Positions 17,324 to 26,637 of a DNA stretch of 63,708 nucleotides are shown one piece after another. The stretch spans positions 1 through 63,708 of the forward strand of contig NZ_VUNS01000028.1 in the NCBI RefSeq assembly GCF_009695545.1. Direction: 5' to 3'. This DNA comes from Victivallis lenta (lineage in GTDB: Bacteria > Verrucomicrobiota > Lentisphaeria > Victivallales > Victivallaceae). How positions within the stretch are numbered: position 1 is the stretch's first letter; every line of letters starts with the position of its first letter. A program made the position numbers and the translations under genes. Below the pieces are notes generated by a model, which saw only the letters and a program-made list of their open reading frames with translations, was not told the DNA's origin and made no database searches.

Positions 17324-17337
17324 CCGCCGTTCGGCGG
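17324..17337. repeat. Small perfect inverted repeat between GH10 and recQ
   Basis: CCGCCG, TT, CGGCGG forms a 6-bp hairpin with a two-base loop in the divergent region 17142-17405. No T-run follows, so it is not a classical terminator. I see no clear promoter hexamers in this region. Confidence 0.3.
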
Positions 17338-17405
17338 AATACAACCCGCAGTTTTTCATTTTTTCATTGAAAATGGAGCAATCCCGGTGTACGTTATCCA
17401 ATATC

Positions 17406-19745
17406 ATGGAAACGAACAGCGATACACTCGAAGCACTCAAATATTATTACGGATTCGACGGCTTTCTCGACAATCAGGAGGAGGTGGTCGAAGAGATCCT
17501 CTCCGGGCGCGACCTCTGCGTCATCATGCCGACCGGCGCCGGAAAATCGCTCTGCTACCAGCTGCCGATCCTCATGCGTCCGGGTTACGGCATCGTGGTT
17601 TCGCCGCTCATCTCGCTGATGAAGGACCAGGTCGATTCGCTGCTGGAAAAAAACATCCCGGCCGCCTTCATCAACAGCACGATCCCATTCTCCGAACAGG
17701 CGCGGGCGGCCGATGCGGCGGCACGCGGAGAGATCAAGCTTCTCTATGTCGCGCCGGAGCGGTTCCACACGGATTTCTTCCGCAGCTTCCTCTCCGCCAC
17801 GCCTCCCTCGGTCATGATCGTCGACGAGGCGCACTGCATCAGCCAGTGGGGGCACGATTTCCGTCCCTCCTACTGGCGGCTCGGCGAAGTGCTTGATTCG
17901 TACCGGATTCCGCAAGTCTGCGCCTTCACCGCGACTGCCACGCCGAAGGTCCGCGACGACATCCGCACTCAGCTGCACCGGCCGGAGATGGACCTCCACG
18001 TCGCCGGATTCAAACGGCCGAACCTCGCGTTTTCGGTCGTCGACTGCCCGTCCGACGCCAGCAAGATCGCCGAGATCCGGCGGCGGCTGAAACAGAAAAA
18101 ACCGACCATCCTCTACACATCGACCCGCAAGGCCGTCGAACAGCTCGTCGCCGAATTCGGCTGCATCGGCTATCACGCCGGCATGTCCGACGACGCGCGC
18201 AGGGAGGCGCAGGAGCGGTTCATGAACGACCCCTGCCCCGTGCTGGCCGCGACCAACGCATTCGGCATGGGCATCGACCGGCCCGACGTCCGGCAGGTCA
18301 TCCACTTCAATCTGCCCGGTTCGCTGGAGGCCTACTATCAGGAGGCCGGGCGCGCCGGGCGCGACGGCGAAGCGGCCGACTGCGTGCTGCTCTACGCCTA
18401 CCGCGACCGTTATGTGCAGGAGTTCCTGATCGACCTGTCGAATCCGCCGCCCGAAGTCGTGCAGGAGCTTTACACGCGGCTGCGCGAGCTCGCGGCCGAA
18501 CGCGGAACGACGATGCTCGAGGTGACGCTGTCGGAGCTGGTCCCGGAAGTACCGGGCGCGAAGTCGGACAGCCAGCTCTCGGCCGCGATGAGCATTCTCG
18601 AAAAGGCGAACCTGGTCGACCGCGGCTTCCGGCGCAACAACCGCGGGTTCCTGCGTTTCACCGGCGACCTTGAATTTCTCGCCTCCGAACATATGGCGCA
18701 GGCGACGCAGCGGTCGCGGTTCATCGCACGCTGCATCGAACGCTTCGGATTCGAACTGCTCGAAAAAAAGCCGTTCACCTTCGACGAGCTCGCCTCCGTC
18801 GCCGGACTCTCCGTCGAGCAGGTCAGGCGCGTACTGAGGGCGCTCGACGGCGACTGCCTCGAATGGAGCGTCCCGTTCGCGGGGCGCGGCACCGAGCTCC
18901 TGAATCCGGACAAGGTACAGGTCGACATGGATTTCAAGGCGATGAACGACAAGCGCGAATTCGAACTGGCCCGCCTCGACGAGGTCTGCACCTATGCGCG
19001 GGCGCACCGCTGCCGCCAGGCCGTGCTGGTCAGCTATTTCGGCGAGGATTTGCGGGAGTGGCGCTGCGGGAGCTGCGACAACTGCACCGGCAGCTCTTCC
19101 GGCAGCGGCGGCGCCCTGCGCGAAGTCACGGACGCGGCTGAAGAGGGGGTTGTCCGCCGCATTCTCGAAGCGGTCGAAGATTTCGACGGCCGCATCGGCG
19201 CCGGCAAACTCAGCCAGATTCTCTCCGGCAGCAAGAGCGCGGAGCTGACCGGGCGCGGATTCCACCGCAACCGCCATTTCGGCCGCCTGGCGCCGCTCAA
19301 GCAGACCAAAATCATGGCCTATTTGAAATCGCTCGAGCTCGGCGGCTATCTCGGCCGGATCGAACGGGGCGACTTCCCCTGTCTCGAACTGACCGCGCGC
19401 GGGCTCGAAGTGCTGAACGGCCACACCCGCGCCCGGATCGACATGCCGGAGCTGAAGCGGGAGAAACGCGAACGCCGTTCCGGTTCGAAGCCGTCCGCGG
19501 CAGTTCCGCCCCCGGAAGGCGGGGAGACCCTCTTCGAAGCGCTGCGGCAACTCCGCAAAGAGATTGCCGCCAAGCGCGGCGTGCCGGCCTACGTGGTGCT
19601 CTCGAACACCGCCCTGATCGGGCTGGCCGAACAGAGGCCGCAGACGCTCGCGGAGGCGCAGGAGGTCCCCGGCATCGGTCCGGTCAAGGCCCAGACGGTG
19701 ATTCCGCCCTTCCTCGACGTCATCCGCGAGTGGGAGGACGAGTGA
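17406..19745 (+). CDS. recQ: RecQ-family ATP-dependent DNA helicase
   Basis: A 779-residue 3'-5' helicase for recombination and repair. Numbering from ATG 17406, Walker A is MPTGAGKS (41-48), the DEAH box is at 140-143 ([14 protein letters not shown]) and [12 protein letters not shown] is motif VI. The RecQ zinc-binding region shows four Cys ending in CGSCDNC, then the winged helix, and a C-terminal HRDC-like domain ([31 protein letters not shown]). Neither ATG 17373 nor ATG 17406 has a good ribosome binding site; 17406 is chosen because RecQ proteins begin close to the helicase domain. It ends 15 nt from the convergent next gene. Confidence 0.93.
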   Translation: METNSDTLEALKYYYGFDGFLDNQEEVVEEILSGRDLCVIMPTGAGKSLCYQLPILMRPGYGIVVSPLISLMKDQVDSLLEKNIPAAFINSTIPFSEQARAADAAARGEIKLLYVAPERFHTDFFRSFLSATPPSVMIVDEAHCISQWGHDFRPSYWRLGEVLDSYRIPQVCAFTATATPKVRDDIRTQLHRPEMDLHVAGFKRPNLAFSVVDCPSDASKIAEIRRRLKQKKPTILYTSTRKAVEQLVAEFGCIGYHAGMSDDARREAQERFMNDPCPVLAATNAFGMGIDRPDVRQVIHFNLPGSLEAYYQEAGRAGRDGEAADCVLLYAYRDRYVQEFLIDLSNPPPEVVQELYTRLRELAAERGTTMLEVTLSELVPEVPGAKSDSQLSAAMSILEKANLVDRGFRRNNRGFLRFTGDLEFLASEHMAQATQRSRFIARCIERFGFELLEKKPFTFDELASVAGLSVEQVRRVLRALDGDCLEWSVPFAGRGTELLNPDKVQVDMDFKAMNDKREFELARLDEVCTYARAHRCRQAVLVSYFGEDLREWRCGSCDNCTGSSSGSGGALREVTDAAEEGVVRRILEAVEDFDGRIGAGKLSQILSGSKSAELTGRGFHRNRHFGRLAPLKQTKIMAYLKSLELGGYLGRIERGDFPCLELTARGLEVLNGHTRARIDMPELKREKRERRSGSKPSAAVPPPEGGETLFEALRQLRKEIAAKRGVPAYVVLSNTALIGLAEQRPQTLAEAQEVPGIGPVKAQTVIPPFLDVIREWEDE

Positions 19746-19760
19746 TTTCGCCCGGCGGCG

Positions 19761-20954
19761 TCACCTTGCGTCTTTCTTCAGCGCGTCGAGCTTGTCCGGA
19801 ATCGACAGGATCCCCTTCAGGAGCTCCAGCACCAGGAAGTTGAGCAGGATGTTGATCACCAGCAGCGGCGGCAGGAAGAGCAGAAAATACGGCTGCACAC
19901 CATGATGCGAAAAGGAGCACAAAGAGGCGAAGCTCGCCCCGATCCATATCAGCGGCAGGAACTTGAGCACCGACCGCAGCCAGAACGCGACGGCGTCAAC
20001 GAGGACCTCTCCGATTTTCCGCTCCGCGACCTCGACGTTGACGACTTCCGGAACCGGAGCGACGAAGAGAACCGGCAGCAAAACGAGCAGGGGCGTCAGC
20101 GCATACAGAAACAACGGCGAATGCGCAAACCAAAGCAGCGTCAGAACGACCGCCAGCAGACAGAATACGAAAAAGACCGGAACCAGCCGCAGAATGCCGG
20201 GCGCGATCTTCCCCCGGGTACTCAGCAGAAGCAGGTCCGACAACCGGATCAGCTTTACATTCACATAGATCGAACCGAGGCAGAAAACCAGGTAGAGAAG
20301 AATAGAAAACAGCTTGTCGAACCACTTTGCCAATTGATAGCCGTAATCACTCAGCAGAAACAGATTGTAATTTCCGGTCAGCGCATAATCATAGTTGCAG
20401 AGGATGAGAATCACGCCGATGAGACAAAATGCGAAGCCGCAGATAATTCCGGCGGTGATGAGTCCCCGGTGTGCCGCCGGAAACAAACGCCCGTACCAGC
20501 CGGAAGCGAACTTGTCATAGAGGATTCCCTCGAGAAAATGGCAGCCGCCCAGCAAACGGGCGCTCCAGGACGGGGCGGACGCCTCTTCCGGCATCTCCTC
20601 CCCTGCCTCCGCTTCGGCCTCCTGCCGGGCAGCCGCAGGCGGCGGAACATTCCGCACCAGCGGCGCCGGAGGCGGAACCGATTTCGGTTTCGGCTTGAGT
20701 TCAATGAGGATCATATCCTCGCTGAGCATAATATCTTTCCCGCATTTCGGGCAGGTGATCTCCGTACCCATCCAGTCGTTCTGGATTTCGAGCTTGGCGG
20801 AACAGCCCGGACAATGGATTTTGCTGGTAGGCGGTCCGGACGGAGCCGGAACGGACTTGCCGCAGTACGGACACTCCATGCTCCCCGCACCGTTTTCGTC
20901 ATTCGTCTCGATCCCCTTCCCGCACTGCGGACAATGAAAACTCGTGCTTGCCAT
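19761..20954 (-). CDS. Double zinc-ribbon multi-pass membrane protein
   Basis: A 397-residue protein. The first 85 residues hold four CxxC pairs (CPQCGKGI, CPYCGKSV, CPGCSAKL, CPKCGKDI), which make two zinc ribbons. A Pro/Ala/Glu-rich linker (about 90-125) leads to about six hydrophobic segments, such as AGIICGFAFCLIGVILIL and LLYLVFCLGSIYVNV. Such MJ0042-type ribbon plus membrane proteins are common in this phylum and have no known function. ATG 20954 is preceded by AAGGAG; a TTG one codon upstream also opens the frame. Confidence 0.75.
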   Translation of the reverse strand: MASTSFHCPQCGKGIETNDENGAGSMECPYCGKSVPAPSGPPTSKIHCPGCSAKLEIQNDWMGTEITCPKCGKDIMLSEDMILIELKPKPKSVPPPAPLVRNVPPPAAARQEAEAEAGEEMPEEASAPSWSARLLGGCHFLEGILYDKFASGWYGRLFPAAHRGLITAGIICGFAFCLIGVILILCNYDYALTGNYNLFLLSDYGYQLAKWFDKLFSILLYLVFCLGSIYVNVKLIRLSDLLLLSTRGKIAPGILRLVPVFFVFCLLAVVLTLLWFAHSPLFLYALTPLLVLLPVLFVAPVPEVVNVEVAERKIGEVLVDAVAFWLRSVLKFLPLIWIGASFASLCSFSHHGVQPYFLLFLPPLLVINILLNFLVLELLKGILSIPDKLDALKKDAR

Positions 20955-21180
20955 CAACCGGACTCCTTATGTAAAAATGATGAATAACTCCCGGCGGCAT
21001 CAAAGCGGATAGAAGAATGACGGCTCCATTTCTTCACGCTCTGTTCGAAGATACCATAATCCGCAGCTTCCGTCAACCGGAAAATACGGAATTTCTCGTT
21101 TTTTTAATATTTTAATGAATTTTCTCCGCAAAGGAGTCCCCCCCCCAATGCCGCCCATCCGGCGCTGCGCGGCTCCCGGT
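20955..21180. other. Intergenic region with a C9 tract
   Basis: There is no gene here. The region holds the leader of the 20954 minus-strand gene and a run of nine C at about 21138-21146, which follows AAGGAG. The open frame that continues across it on the plus strand is a shadow of the minus-strand fragment at 21181. Confidence 0.35.
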
Positions 21181-21441
21181 TCAGAGCCGGCGGAAAAAGG
21201 CGAACGACGCCCGGGGCAGCCCGCTGACGACGCCCTCCGGCGAAATGCGGCACGCCTCCGCGCCCCACAACCGCTCCCATTCCCCGCGCGGCAGTCCGTC
21301 CGACGCGCAGGTCTCCTCATCCGCTTCCGCCTCGCGGAAGAGCGTGAGATAGGCTCCGCCATCCGGGCAGCGGCAGAGAAAACCAGTGCAGCTTTTTCCG
21401 TATACCGGCGCATATGGTATTCCCTCTCCGATATTTCTTAA
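21181..21441 (-). pseudogene. Possible C-terminal protein fragment, unknown
   Basis: Reading the minus strand from about 21441 to TGA at 21183-21181 gives a protein-like frame without a start codon: YAPVYGKSCTGFLCRC, then GGAYLTLFREAEADEET, and it ends SFAFFRRL. The upstream stop is a TAA about 20 nt earlier. An ATG with GGAGAGGG before it (21414) exists, but in another frame, so a single-base frameshift could have disabled a small gene. The composition is GC-rich like the host. It may be the tail of a lost carbohydrate-active protein. Confidence 0.3.
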
Positions 21442-21468
21442 AAAAATGAAAAAAAATTAACTGAGCTA

Positions 21469-21497
21469 TTGCATTATACTGTATCATACGGTATAAT
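21469..21497 (+). promoter_or_regulatory. Promoter of the GntR regulator and sugar locus 2
   Basis: TTGCAT at 21469-21474 and a consensus TATAAT at 21492-21497, spacer 17 nt. The ATG of the regulator is 36 nt downstream of the -10. Confidence 0.6.
21475..21495. promoter_or_regulatory. Near-perfect 21-bp palindrome, candidate GntR operator
   Basis: TATACTGTAT, a central C, then ATACGGTATA: the two arms are inverted copies with a single mismatch. The palindrome fills the spacer and overlaps the -10 of the promoter for the GntR-type regulator at 21533. Binding here would block RNA polymerase, so this is a likely self-regulation operator. Confidence 0.6.
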
Positions 21498-21532
21498 ATA
21501 ACCAAATAAAACCAATCATCAAGGATATCGGT

Positions 21533-22600
21533 ATGATTCAGTCCCGTTTAAAATCCGACGAACTGTACCCGCGTCTCTGGAATGAATTACAGCACTACTC
21601 CCCCGGCGAGCAATTCATGTCGATCCGGCAGATCATGAGAAAATTCGAAGTCAGTCAACTGGTCGTGGACCGTACGCTGTCGCGTCTGCGCGAAGAAGAG
21701 TTCCTGACTGCGGAAGGCGGACGCGGTCTGTTCGTTTCGGAGAAGATCATCCGCTTCACCGTCGGGAAGCCCGAGACCGTACTCTGTGTCGTGCCGCGCT
21801 GGTACTCCCACGATATCACGGAAATGCTGAATGCGTTTCGGGAGCTTCAGCCGAAATTTCCCCAGCGGAGACTGCTCGGATATGAGTTCGACTTCGCCCG
21901 TCCACTACCCGGCGAACTTCCCCTACTCGAAGAGAACGTCAAGGGAATTCTGTTGCATCCGGCGGGAGATGAACTTAACGCCGCCGAAGTCGAGGGATTC
22001 AACCGACTCCGCGACGGCATCCCGGCAGTACTCTTCGGCCGCAATGCCCTAAGCAGCCGCCTTCCCTCGGCCAGCCTAGACGATGCGTTCGCCGGAAGCC
22101 TGGCGGCACGTCACCTGCACCGGAACGGTCACCGCAAACTGGCCGTATTGCTCTCCGAGCCTCACAACCGCGCTACGCTCGATCGGGTCAAGGGAGTCGA
22201 AGACTACGCAGAACTGAACGAACTGGAACTGGAGGTGATCGACTGCGGCATCCGGAACGGCGAATTTGCTCCCGGCAAAACCTACGACCATATGTTCAAC
22301 TATCTGCAAAGAAAGTTCGACTTCACCGGCATCGTCGGAGTGGCCAGTAATTCGCTCTCAGGCTTGCTGAATGCCTGTCACAACCGCAATATTGCAATTC
22401 CCGGTGAATTGAGCGTGGTCACCATCGGCAGCACTGGCCTGACCCGAACTTATGCGCCGCCGATCGATACAGTGGAAACCAACCTGCCGGGGCAGATCAA
22501 GACGGCACTCGAATTGCTCATCTCCGGCAATCACGGGAATATCTCCCTGAAAACCGATCTGATTGAACAAGGTTCCGTGCGCAAACTCGCCACCAAATAA
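21533..22600 (+). CDS. GntR-LacI type transcriptional regulator
   Basis: A 355-residue repressor. Residues about 5-72 form a GntR winged helix ([34 protein letters not shown]), and residues about 80-350 form a LacI-type periplasmic-binding fold ([42 protein letters not shown]). AraR of Bacillus has this build. It probably senses a sugar and controls the pseudopilin and glycosidase genes that follow after only a few bases. A palindrome in its own promoter (21475-21495) fits autoregulation. Confidence 0.88.
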   Translation: MIQSRLKSDELYPRLWNELQHYSPGEQFMSIRQIMRKFEVSQLVVDRTLSRLREEEFLTAEGGRGLFVSEKIIRFTVGKPETVLCVVPRWYSHDITEMLNAFRELQPKFPQRRLLGYEFDFARPLPGELPLLEENVKGILLHPAGDELNAAEVEGFNRLRDGIPAVLFGRNALSSRLPSASLDDAFAGSLAARHLHRNGHRKLAVLLSEPHNRATLDRVKGVEDYAELNELELEVIDCGIRNGEFAPGKTYDHMFNYLQRKFDFTGIVGVASNSLSGLLNACHNRNIAIPGELSVVTIGSTGLTRTYAPPIDTVETNLPGQIKTALELLISGNHGNISLKTDLIEQGSVRKLATK

Positions 22601-22614
22601 CAATGGAGGAAATG

Positions 22615-23460
22615 ATGCGGAAACACCAAACAGCGATTGAATCTTTCCCTGCCTTTTCCAGTCCCCGCCCATGTCAAACAGCGAAAGCCGGAAGGAAGAA
22701 AGCGACGAAAACCATGTCTGGCTTCGCCTCAAGCAATCCAGACCGTTCACCCGCTTCCGGCAAACAGGAAATCCGTTTCACATTGATTGAATTACTGATC
22801 GTAATTGCAATCATCGCGATATTGGCGAGTATGCTGCTGCCGGCGCTGAACAAGGCCCGCAGCAAAGCGCAGACCACCACCTGTTCCAACAACCTGAAAC
22901 AGTTCGGAATCGCGCACAACCTGTACGCCGATACCTACGCCGGTGTGCTTTGTCCGGAAATCCTGCAGCCGGGGGACATCATCTGGGTCACGCAGTTCAC
23001 CAACCTGATCGGCCGTGAAAAAAGCGCCCGGCTTTTCCACTGCCCGGCCTCCGATGAAACCAATGCGACGCTGCTGAGCACTTATTATTCAAAATCGCCG
23101 TTCAACCCGGACGCTCGTCTCAGCTATGCCCAGAACTACCGATTATCAACTTGGCGCACCTATTCCCCGACACGCAAAATCAACCAGTACAAATATCCGT
23201 CGAAAACCGCCGCCAATTTTGACGCCCCCATGCCCAAATGCAAGGAAAAACTCGTGGCGCTGCATTACGGTATTCTCTGGACTCCCAGCGAAATTCCGAA
23301 TGAAGGTTATTACGGCACAATACAATACGGTCACGACGGCGGCATAAACATGCTGCTGCTCGATGGCCACGTCAACTTCTATCCCTACAGCACCATGCTT
23401 CGCGCCCGCGCCGAACGTTCCCAAAAACTATGGTTGTGCTGGACAATCAACGACAAATAA
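22615..23460 (+). CDS. Type II pseudopilin-like protein with long N-terminal extension
   Basis: A 281-residue protein. The prepilin motif [17 protein letters not shown] lies unusually far in, after about 55 polar residues ending SGKQEIR. Residues after the anchor follow the DUF1559-like pattern ([21 protein letters not shown]) and end with [19 protein letters not shown]. The start is uncertain: GGAGG at 22606-22610 fits ATG 22615, while ATG 22603 and an internal ATG nearer the motif are alternatives. It lies only a few bases after the regulator and 33 nt before the glycosidase gene, clearly one operon. Confidence 0.85.
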   Translation: MRKHQTAIESFPAFSSPRPCQTAKAGRKKATKTMSGFASSNPDRSPASGKQEIRFTLIELLIVIAIIAILASMLLPALNKARSKAQTTTCSNNLKQFGIAHNLYADTYAGVLCPEILQPGDIIWVTQFTNLIGREKSARLFHCPASDETNATLLSTYYSKSPFNPDARLSYAQNYRLSTWRTYSPTRKINQYKYPSKTAANFDAPMPKCKEKLVALHYGILWTPSEIPNEGYYGTIQYGHDGGINMLLLDGHVNFYPYSTMLRARAERSQKLWLCWTINDK

Positions 23461-23493
23461 TCAACGTTTCCGAATAATATAAGGATATTGAAT

Positions 23494-25548
23494 ATGAAGA
23501 AACTATGTACAGCTCTCCTGTCCATTCTGCTGGCCGGAGCCGCGACAGCAGCCGAAGTCTGGCAGGAGGCGGAGGATTTCACCTCCTCCAACTGGCCGCA
23601 CCGGGCCATCTACCTGCAGAAAGACGGCAGCGGAGCCTCCGGCGGGCTGATACTCGAACTATTCACGGCGAAAAAACCGGCCGGAGCCGATCATTATTAC
23701 ACTTCATATGAAGTCGCAATCCCCACCGACGGCCAATACGCCCTCTGGGCGGCGGTCTCCAATCCCGCTTCCGGCTGGGCTTCGCCGATCGCGATTGCGG
23801 TGGACGGCAAAGTGGTCTGGGACGATCCGGAAGAAATGAAGTGGAAAAGCGGCGCATTCGGAGCACCCGCCCCGCGCGCGGTGCTCGGCTGGATCAATCC
23901 CGGTTCGGTCGAACTGAAAGCCGGCAAGCACCGGATCGACTTCCGGGTCACGCGGCCCCGCCGCGATTCCAACGCCTATAGTTGTTTCTTCGACGGCTTC
24001 CTGCTGACTACCAATCCGGCAATCAGGCCCCGGGCGAACTATCGCATTTCCAAGCTGCAGCCGGAGTGGAAAAAGCAGTTGGCGCAATTCAAAGACTTCC
24101 GTGCTTTGCAGTTCGCCACGGAACAGAAGCTGGTACGTGCCTTGATGAAGGAGAAAGCACCGGTTGAGGGCATCTCCGATGAAAATGCAGCGATGGCCCT
24201 GAAAAAACTGCTGGCCCGTCCCCTGCCCGCACCGATGCCGAAAGGAAGCATCCACCGAATCGGGGTTCACGGCATGGAAATCCCACTGGTTCGGAAGGGT
24301 TTTCAGGATGACAAAACCAGCCGGGCCTTCGAGTTGCTCGCCCGTGCCGGAGTCGACACGCTGCGTACCGCCGAGCTCTGCTGGCACCGCCTCGGCAAAG
24401 ATGCTCCGGCGAACTTTGACTTCGAGAATATCGACTATCAGGTGGAACAAGCGGACAAGTACGGGATGAATTTCATGTTCACCATCGGTTACCCTGCCGC
24501 CAAATTCAACAAGCATCCGTTCCACCTCTCCACCTTCAGACCGGAACATGAAGCGCTGTTCCGCGAATATCTGCACCTCATTCTGCCCCGTTACGACCGT
24601 TATGCTCAATACTGGGAGTACGCCAACGAGGTCGACGCTCCAAAGGTCTGGTGGCGCGGCGCCACGCCGCAGGACTACGTCCGCGACTGCCGCATCCTGC
24701 GCGAGGAGATGGATAGACTCGGCATCAAAACTCCCGTGCTTGGCATCTCCGCGACCTATTCGCGCAGCGCCGCACGCGACAAAAACGGCGAGGGACAGGA
24801 ATTCACCCGCCGCTGTCTGTCCGCCGGGCTGGAGCGGTATATCGACGGCTATTCGCTGCACTACACCTGGCAGATGAAAGAACAGGATTTCGTGAAATTC
24901 TTCCGCGAGCTCTCCCCCGGCACGGTCAGCGACAAGCTCGTGAATAGCGAGGAAAGCGCTTTCAGCCATCCGTCGGACATCATCAAGCTGATGGCACGCA
25001 ATCTCTATCTGCACAGGTTCGAAAGCGTCTACTGTTACCTTGCCCGCGATCGGATGGAGGGAGCCAGTCTGAACCGTTCCGGTTTCTTCGACATCGACTG
25101 GCGTCCGAAGCTGCGCCTGCTGAGCCTCGCGGCGGCGGCAGACGCAATGAAAACCCGCAACCTCGTCCGCATGGCTGAACCCGCCGAAGATGTGGAAGCC
25201 TATCTGCTGCAAAACAACCCGGCCGCTCCCGCCGGCTCTCCGAAGTACGCCGTTGTCCTCTGGAAAAATGGCGCGGTCGAAGCAATGAATCCCAACTTCA
25301 CCCCCAGCCCGACCCTCAAACCCGCCACGGTACGCTTCCGCGACGGCAAGGTAGTCAAAGCAGTGGACTGGCTGCTCGATGAAGTTCCCTTCACCGCAGC
25401 TTCACCGCAATTCGAAATCACCGAACGCCCCCTCGTCGTCTATTGCGACGAGCTGCCCTCATGGCCTGAAGTCACGCGCAGCGAATGGCTCAAAAAACAC
25501 CGCGCCTGCACCGTAGCCACTTCCGAAGCCGTTGTTCCCGCCAACTAA
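23494..25548 (+). CDS. Secreted clan-A glycosidase with N-terminal carbohydrate-binding region
   Basis: A 684-residue protein. The signal peptide is MKKLCTALLSILLAGAATAA. Residues about 22-175 look like a carbohydrate-binding jelly roll (VWQEAEDF, HYYTSYEVAIPTDGQYALW). A TIM barrel follows from about 250. Glu379 in QYWEYANEVDAP is the probable acid/base, and Glu486/487 in LVNSEESAF the probable nucleophile. The layout is similar to GH39- or GH5-like enzymes, but I could not assign a family. ATG 23494 follows AAGGA; a TTG two codons upstream also opens the frame. It is the last gene of the regulator-pseudopilin-enzyme operon. Confidence 0.75.
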   Translation: MKKLCTALLSILLAGAATAAEVWQEAEDFTSSNWPHRAIYLQKDGSGASGGLILELFTAKKPAGADHYYTSYEVAIPTDGQYALWAAVSNPASGWASPIAIAVDGKVVWDDPEEMKWKSGAFGAPAPRAVLGWINPGSVELKAGKHRIDFRVTRPRRDSNAYSCFFDGFLLTTNPAIRPRANYRISKLQPEWKKQLAQFKDFRALQFATEQKLVRALMKEKAPVEGISDENAAMALKKLLARPLPAPMPKGSIHRIGVHGMEIPLVRKGFQDDKTSRAFELLARAGVDTLRTAELCWHRLGKDAPANFDFENIDYQVEQADKYGMNFMFTIGYPAAKFNKHPFHLSTFRPEHEALFREYLHLILPRYDRYAQYWEYANEVDAPKVWWRGATPQDYVRDCRILREEMDRLGIKTPVLGISATYSRSAARDKNGEGQEFTRRCLSAGLERYIDGYSLHYTWQMKEQDFVKFFRELSPGTVSDKLVNSEESAFSHPSDIIKLMARNLYLHRFESVYCYLARDRMEGASLNRSGFFDIDWRPKLRLLSLAAAADAMKTRNLVRMAEPAEDVEAYLLQNNPAAPAGSPKYAVVLWKNGAVEAMNPNFTPSPTLKPATVRFRDGKVVKAVDWLLDEVPFTAASPQFEITERPLVVYCDELPSWPEVTRSEWLKKHRACTVATSEAVVPAN

Positions 25549-25636
25549 TCCGGATATCGCAGACGCAAAAAGCAGAAAGAAAACCTCAGGACTGATCCGG
25601 ATTTCATTCATTCACCACGATAACGACAACAGGAAC

Positions 25637-26623
25637 ATGCAGCTGGAAACCGAACGCCTCAGAATCCTGTCGCTGCCGCAGTTGAAACTCCGGCTCGAAG
25701 GGATGCCCCGCTTCGAGCACGAAGCGATGGCCTCCCCGGCGGAGCTCGCGGAGAAAATTCCGTCCTCCTGCCCGTGGGCCGCCAATTGGCAGATCATCTG
25801 GAAGGAGCGGAACTGCTCCGTCGGCAGCGCCGGTTTCATGAACGTGCCGGACGAAACCGGAGAAGTTGAAATCCGCTGCGGCATCACCCCGGCATTCCAG
25901 CGGCGGGGATTCATGACCGAAGCCCTGCGCGCGATTGCGGCGTGGGCATTGGAACAGCCCGGCGTCACCGGCGTCATCGCGGAAACCGAACCGGAAAACA
26001 CGGCCTCGCGCCGTGTGCTCGCCCGGTGCGGCTTCAAGCCGGTTTCCGCGACGCGCTGGCGCCGGCTCGGACCGGCGGAGATTACGTACCGGGAACTCCC
26101 GGCCGGAGAGATCGAAACAGGGCTTTTCGCCTCCTTCAACCGCTATCAGGAGGTGAAACGGTGCCGGCGGAGGGAAAACGGCCGCAACGTCCTGAAGGAG
26201 ATCGCTTTTACAGAGCAATGGAGCGCGGAGGATTACCGGCTTCTCGCGGAAGCTCTGCGCGGCGCCGTCGCCGCCGGCGGCGCGGTTTTCGGCGCGTTCG
26301 ACGGAAAAAACCTGATCGGTTTCGCCTCGCTGGAGAACCGGCCCCGCGGCTCCCGAAATCAATATCTGCAGCTCTCGAACCTTCACGTATCGGCCGAATA
26401 TCGCGGGCGCGGCATCGGCAGGCTCCTGTTCCGGGCGGCCTGCCGGCGGGCGGCGGAACTGCGGGCCGAACGGCTCTACATCTCCGCCCATTCCGCCGAA
26501 GAGACGCAGGCCTTCTACCGCGCGCTGAACTGCACGGAGGCGGAAGAGCTCATGCCGGATCTGTTCGAACTTGAACCGTGCGACTGCCATCTCGAATTCC
26601 GGCTCTCCCCCGGCCGCGCATAA
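25637..26623 (+). CDS. Tandem GNAT N-acetyltransferase
   Basis: A 328-residue protein with two acetyltransferase folds. Residues about 1-165 are a RimJ-type domain (METERLRIL-like start, CGITPAFQRRGFMTEALRAIAAWAL, ENTASRRVLARCGF). Residues about 185-315 are a second GNAT domain (QLSNLHVSAEYRGRGIGRLLFRAACRRA, then SAEETQAFYRALNC). The acyl-CoA binding (Q/R)xxGxG/A loops are visible in both. Substrates are unknown. ATG 25637 was chosen because homology-like sequence begins there; the frame is open back into the preceding gene. It converges with the minus-strand gene, 14 nt away. Confidence 0.75.
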   Translation: MQLETERLRILSLPQLKLRLEGMPRFEHEAMASPAELAEKIPSSCPWAANWQIIWKERNCSVGSAGFMNVPDETGEVEIRCGITPAFQRRGFMTEALRAIAAWALEQPGVTGVIAETEPENTASRRVLARCGFKPVSATRWRRLGPAEITYRELPAGEIETGLFASFNRYQEVKRCRRRENGRNVLKEIAFTEQWSAEDYRLLAEALRGAVAAGGAVFGAFDGKNLIGFASLENRPRGSRNQYLQLSNLHVSAEYRGRGIGRLLFRAACRRAAELRAERLYISAHSAEETQAFYRALNCTEAEELMPDLFELEPCDCHLEFRLSPGRA

Positions 26624-26637
26624 CCATAACCGGTTGA

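Noticed and set aside
17394-19550. A 718-residue minus-strand frame
   Set aside because: Antisense to recQ; the real gene carries complete helicase motifs.
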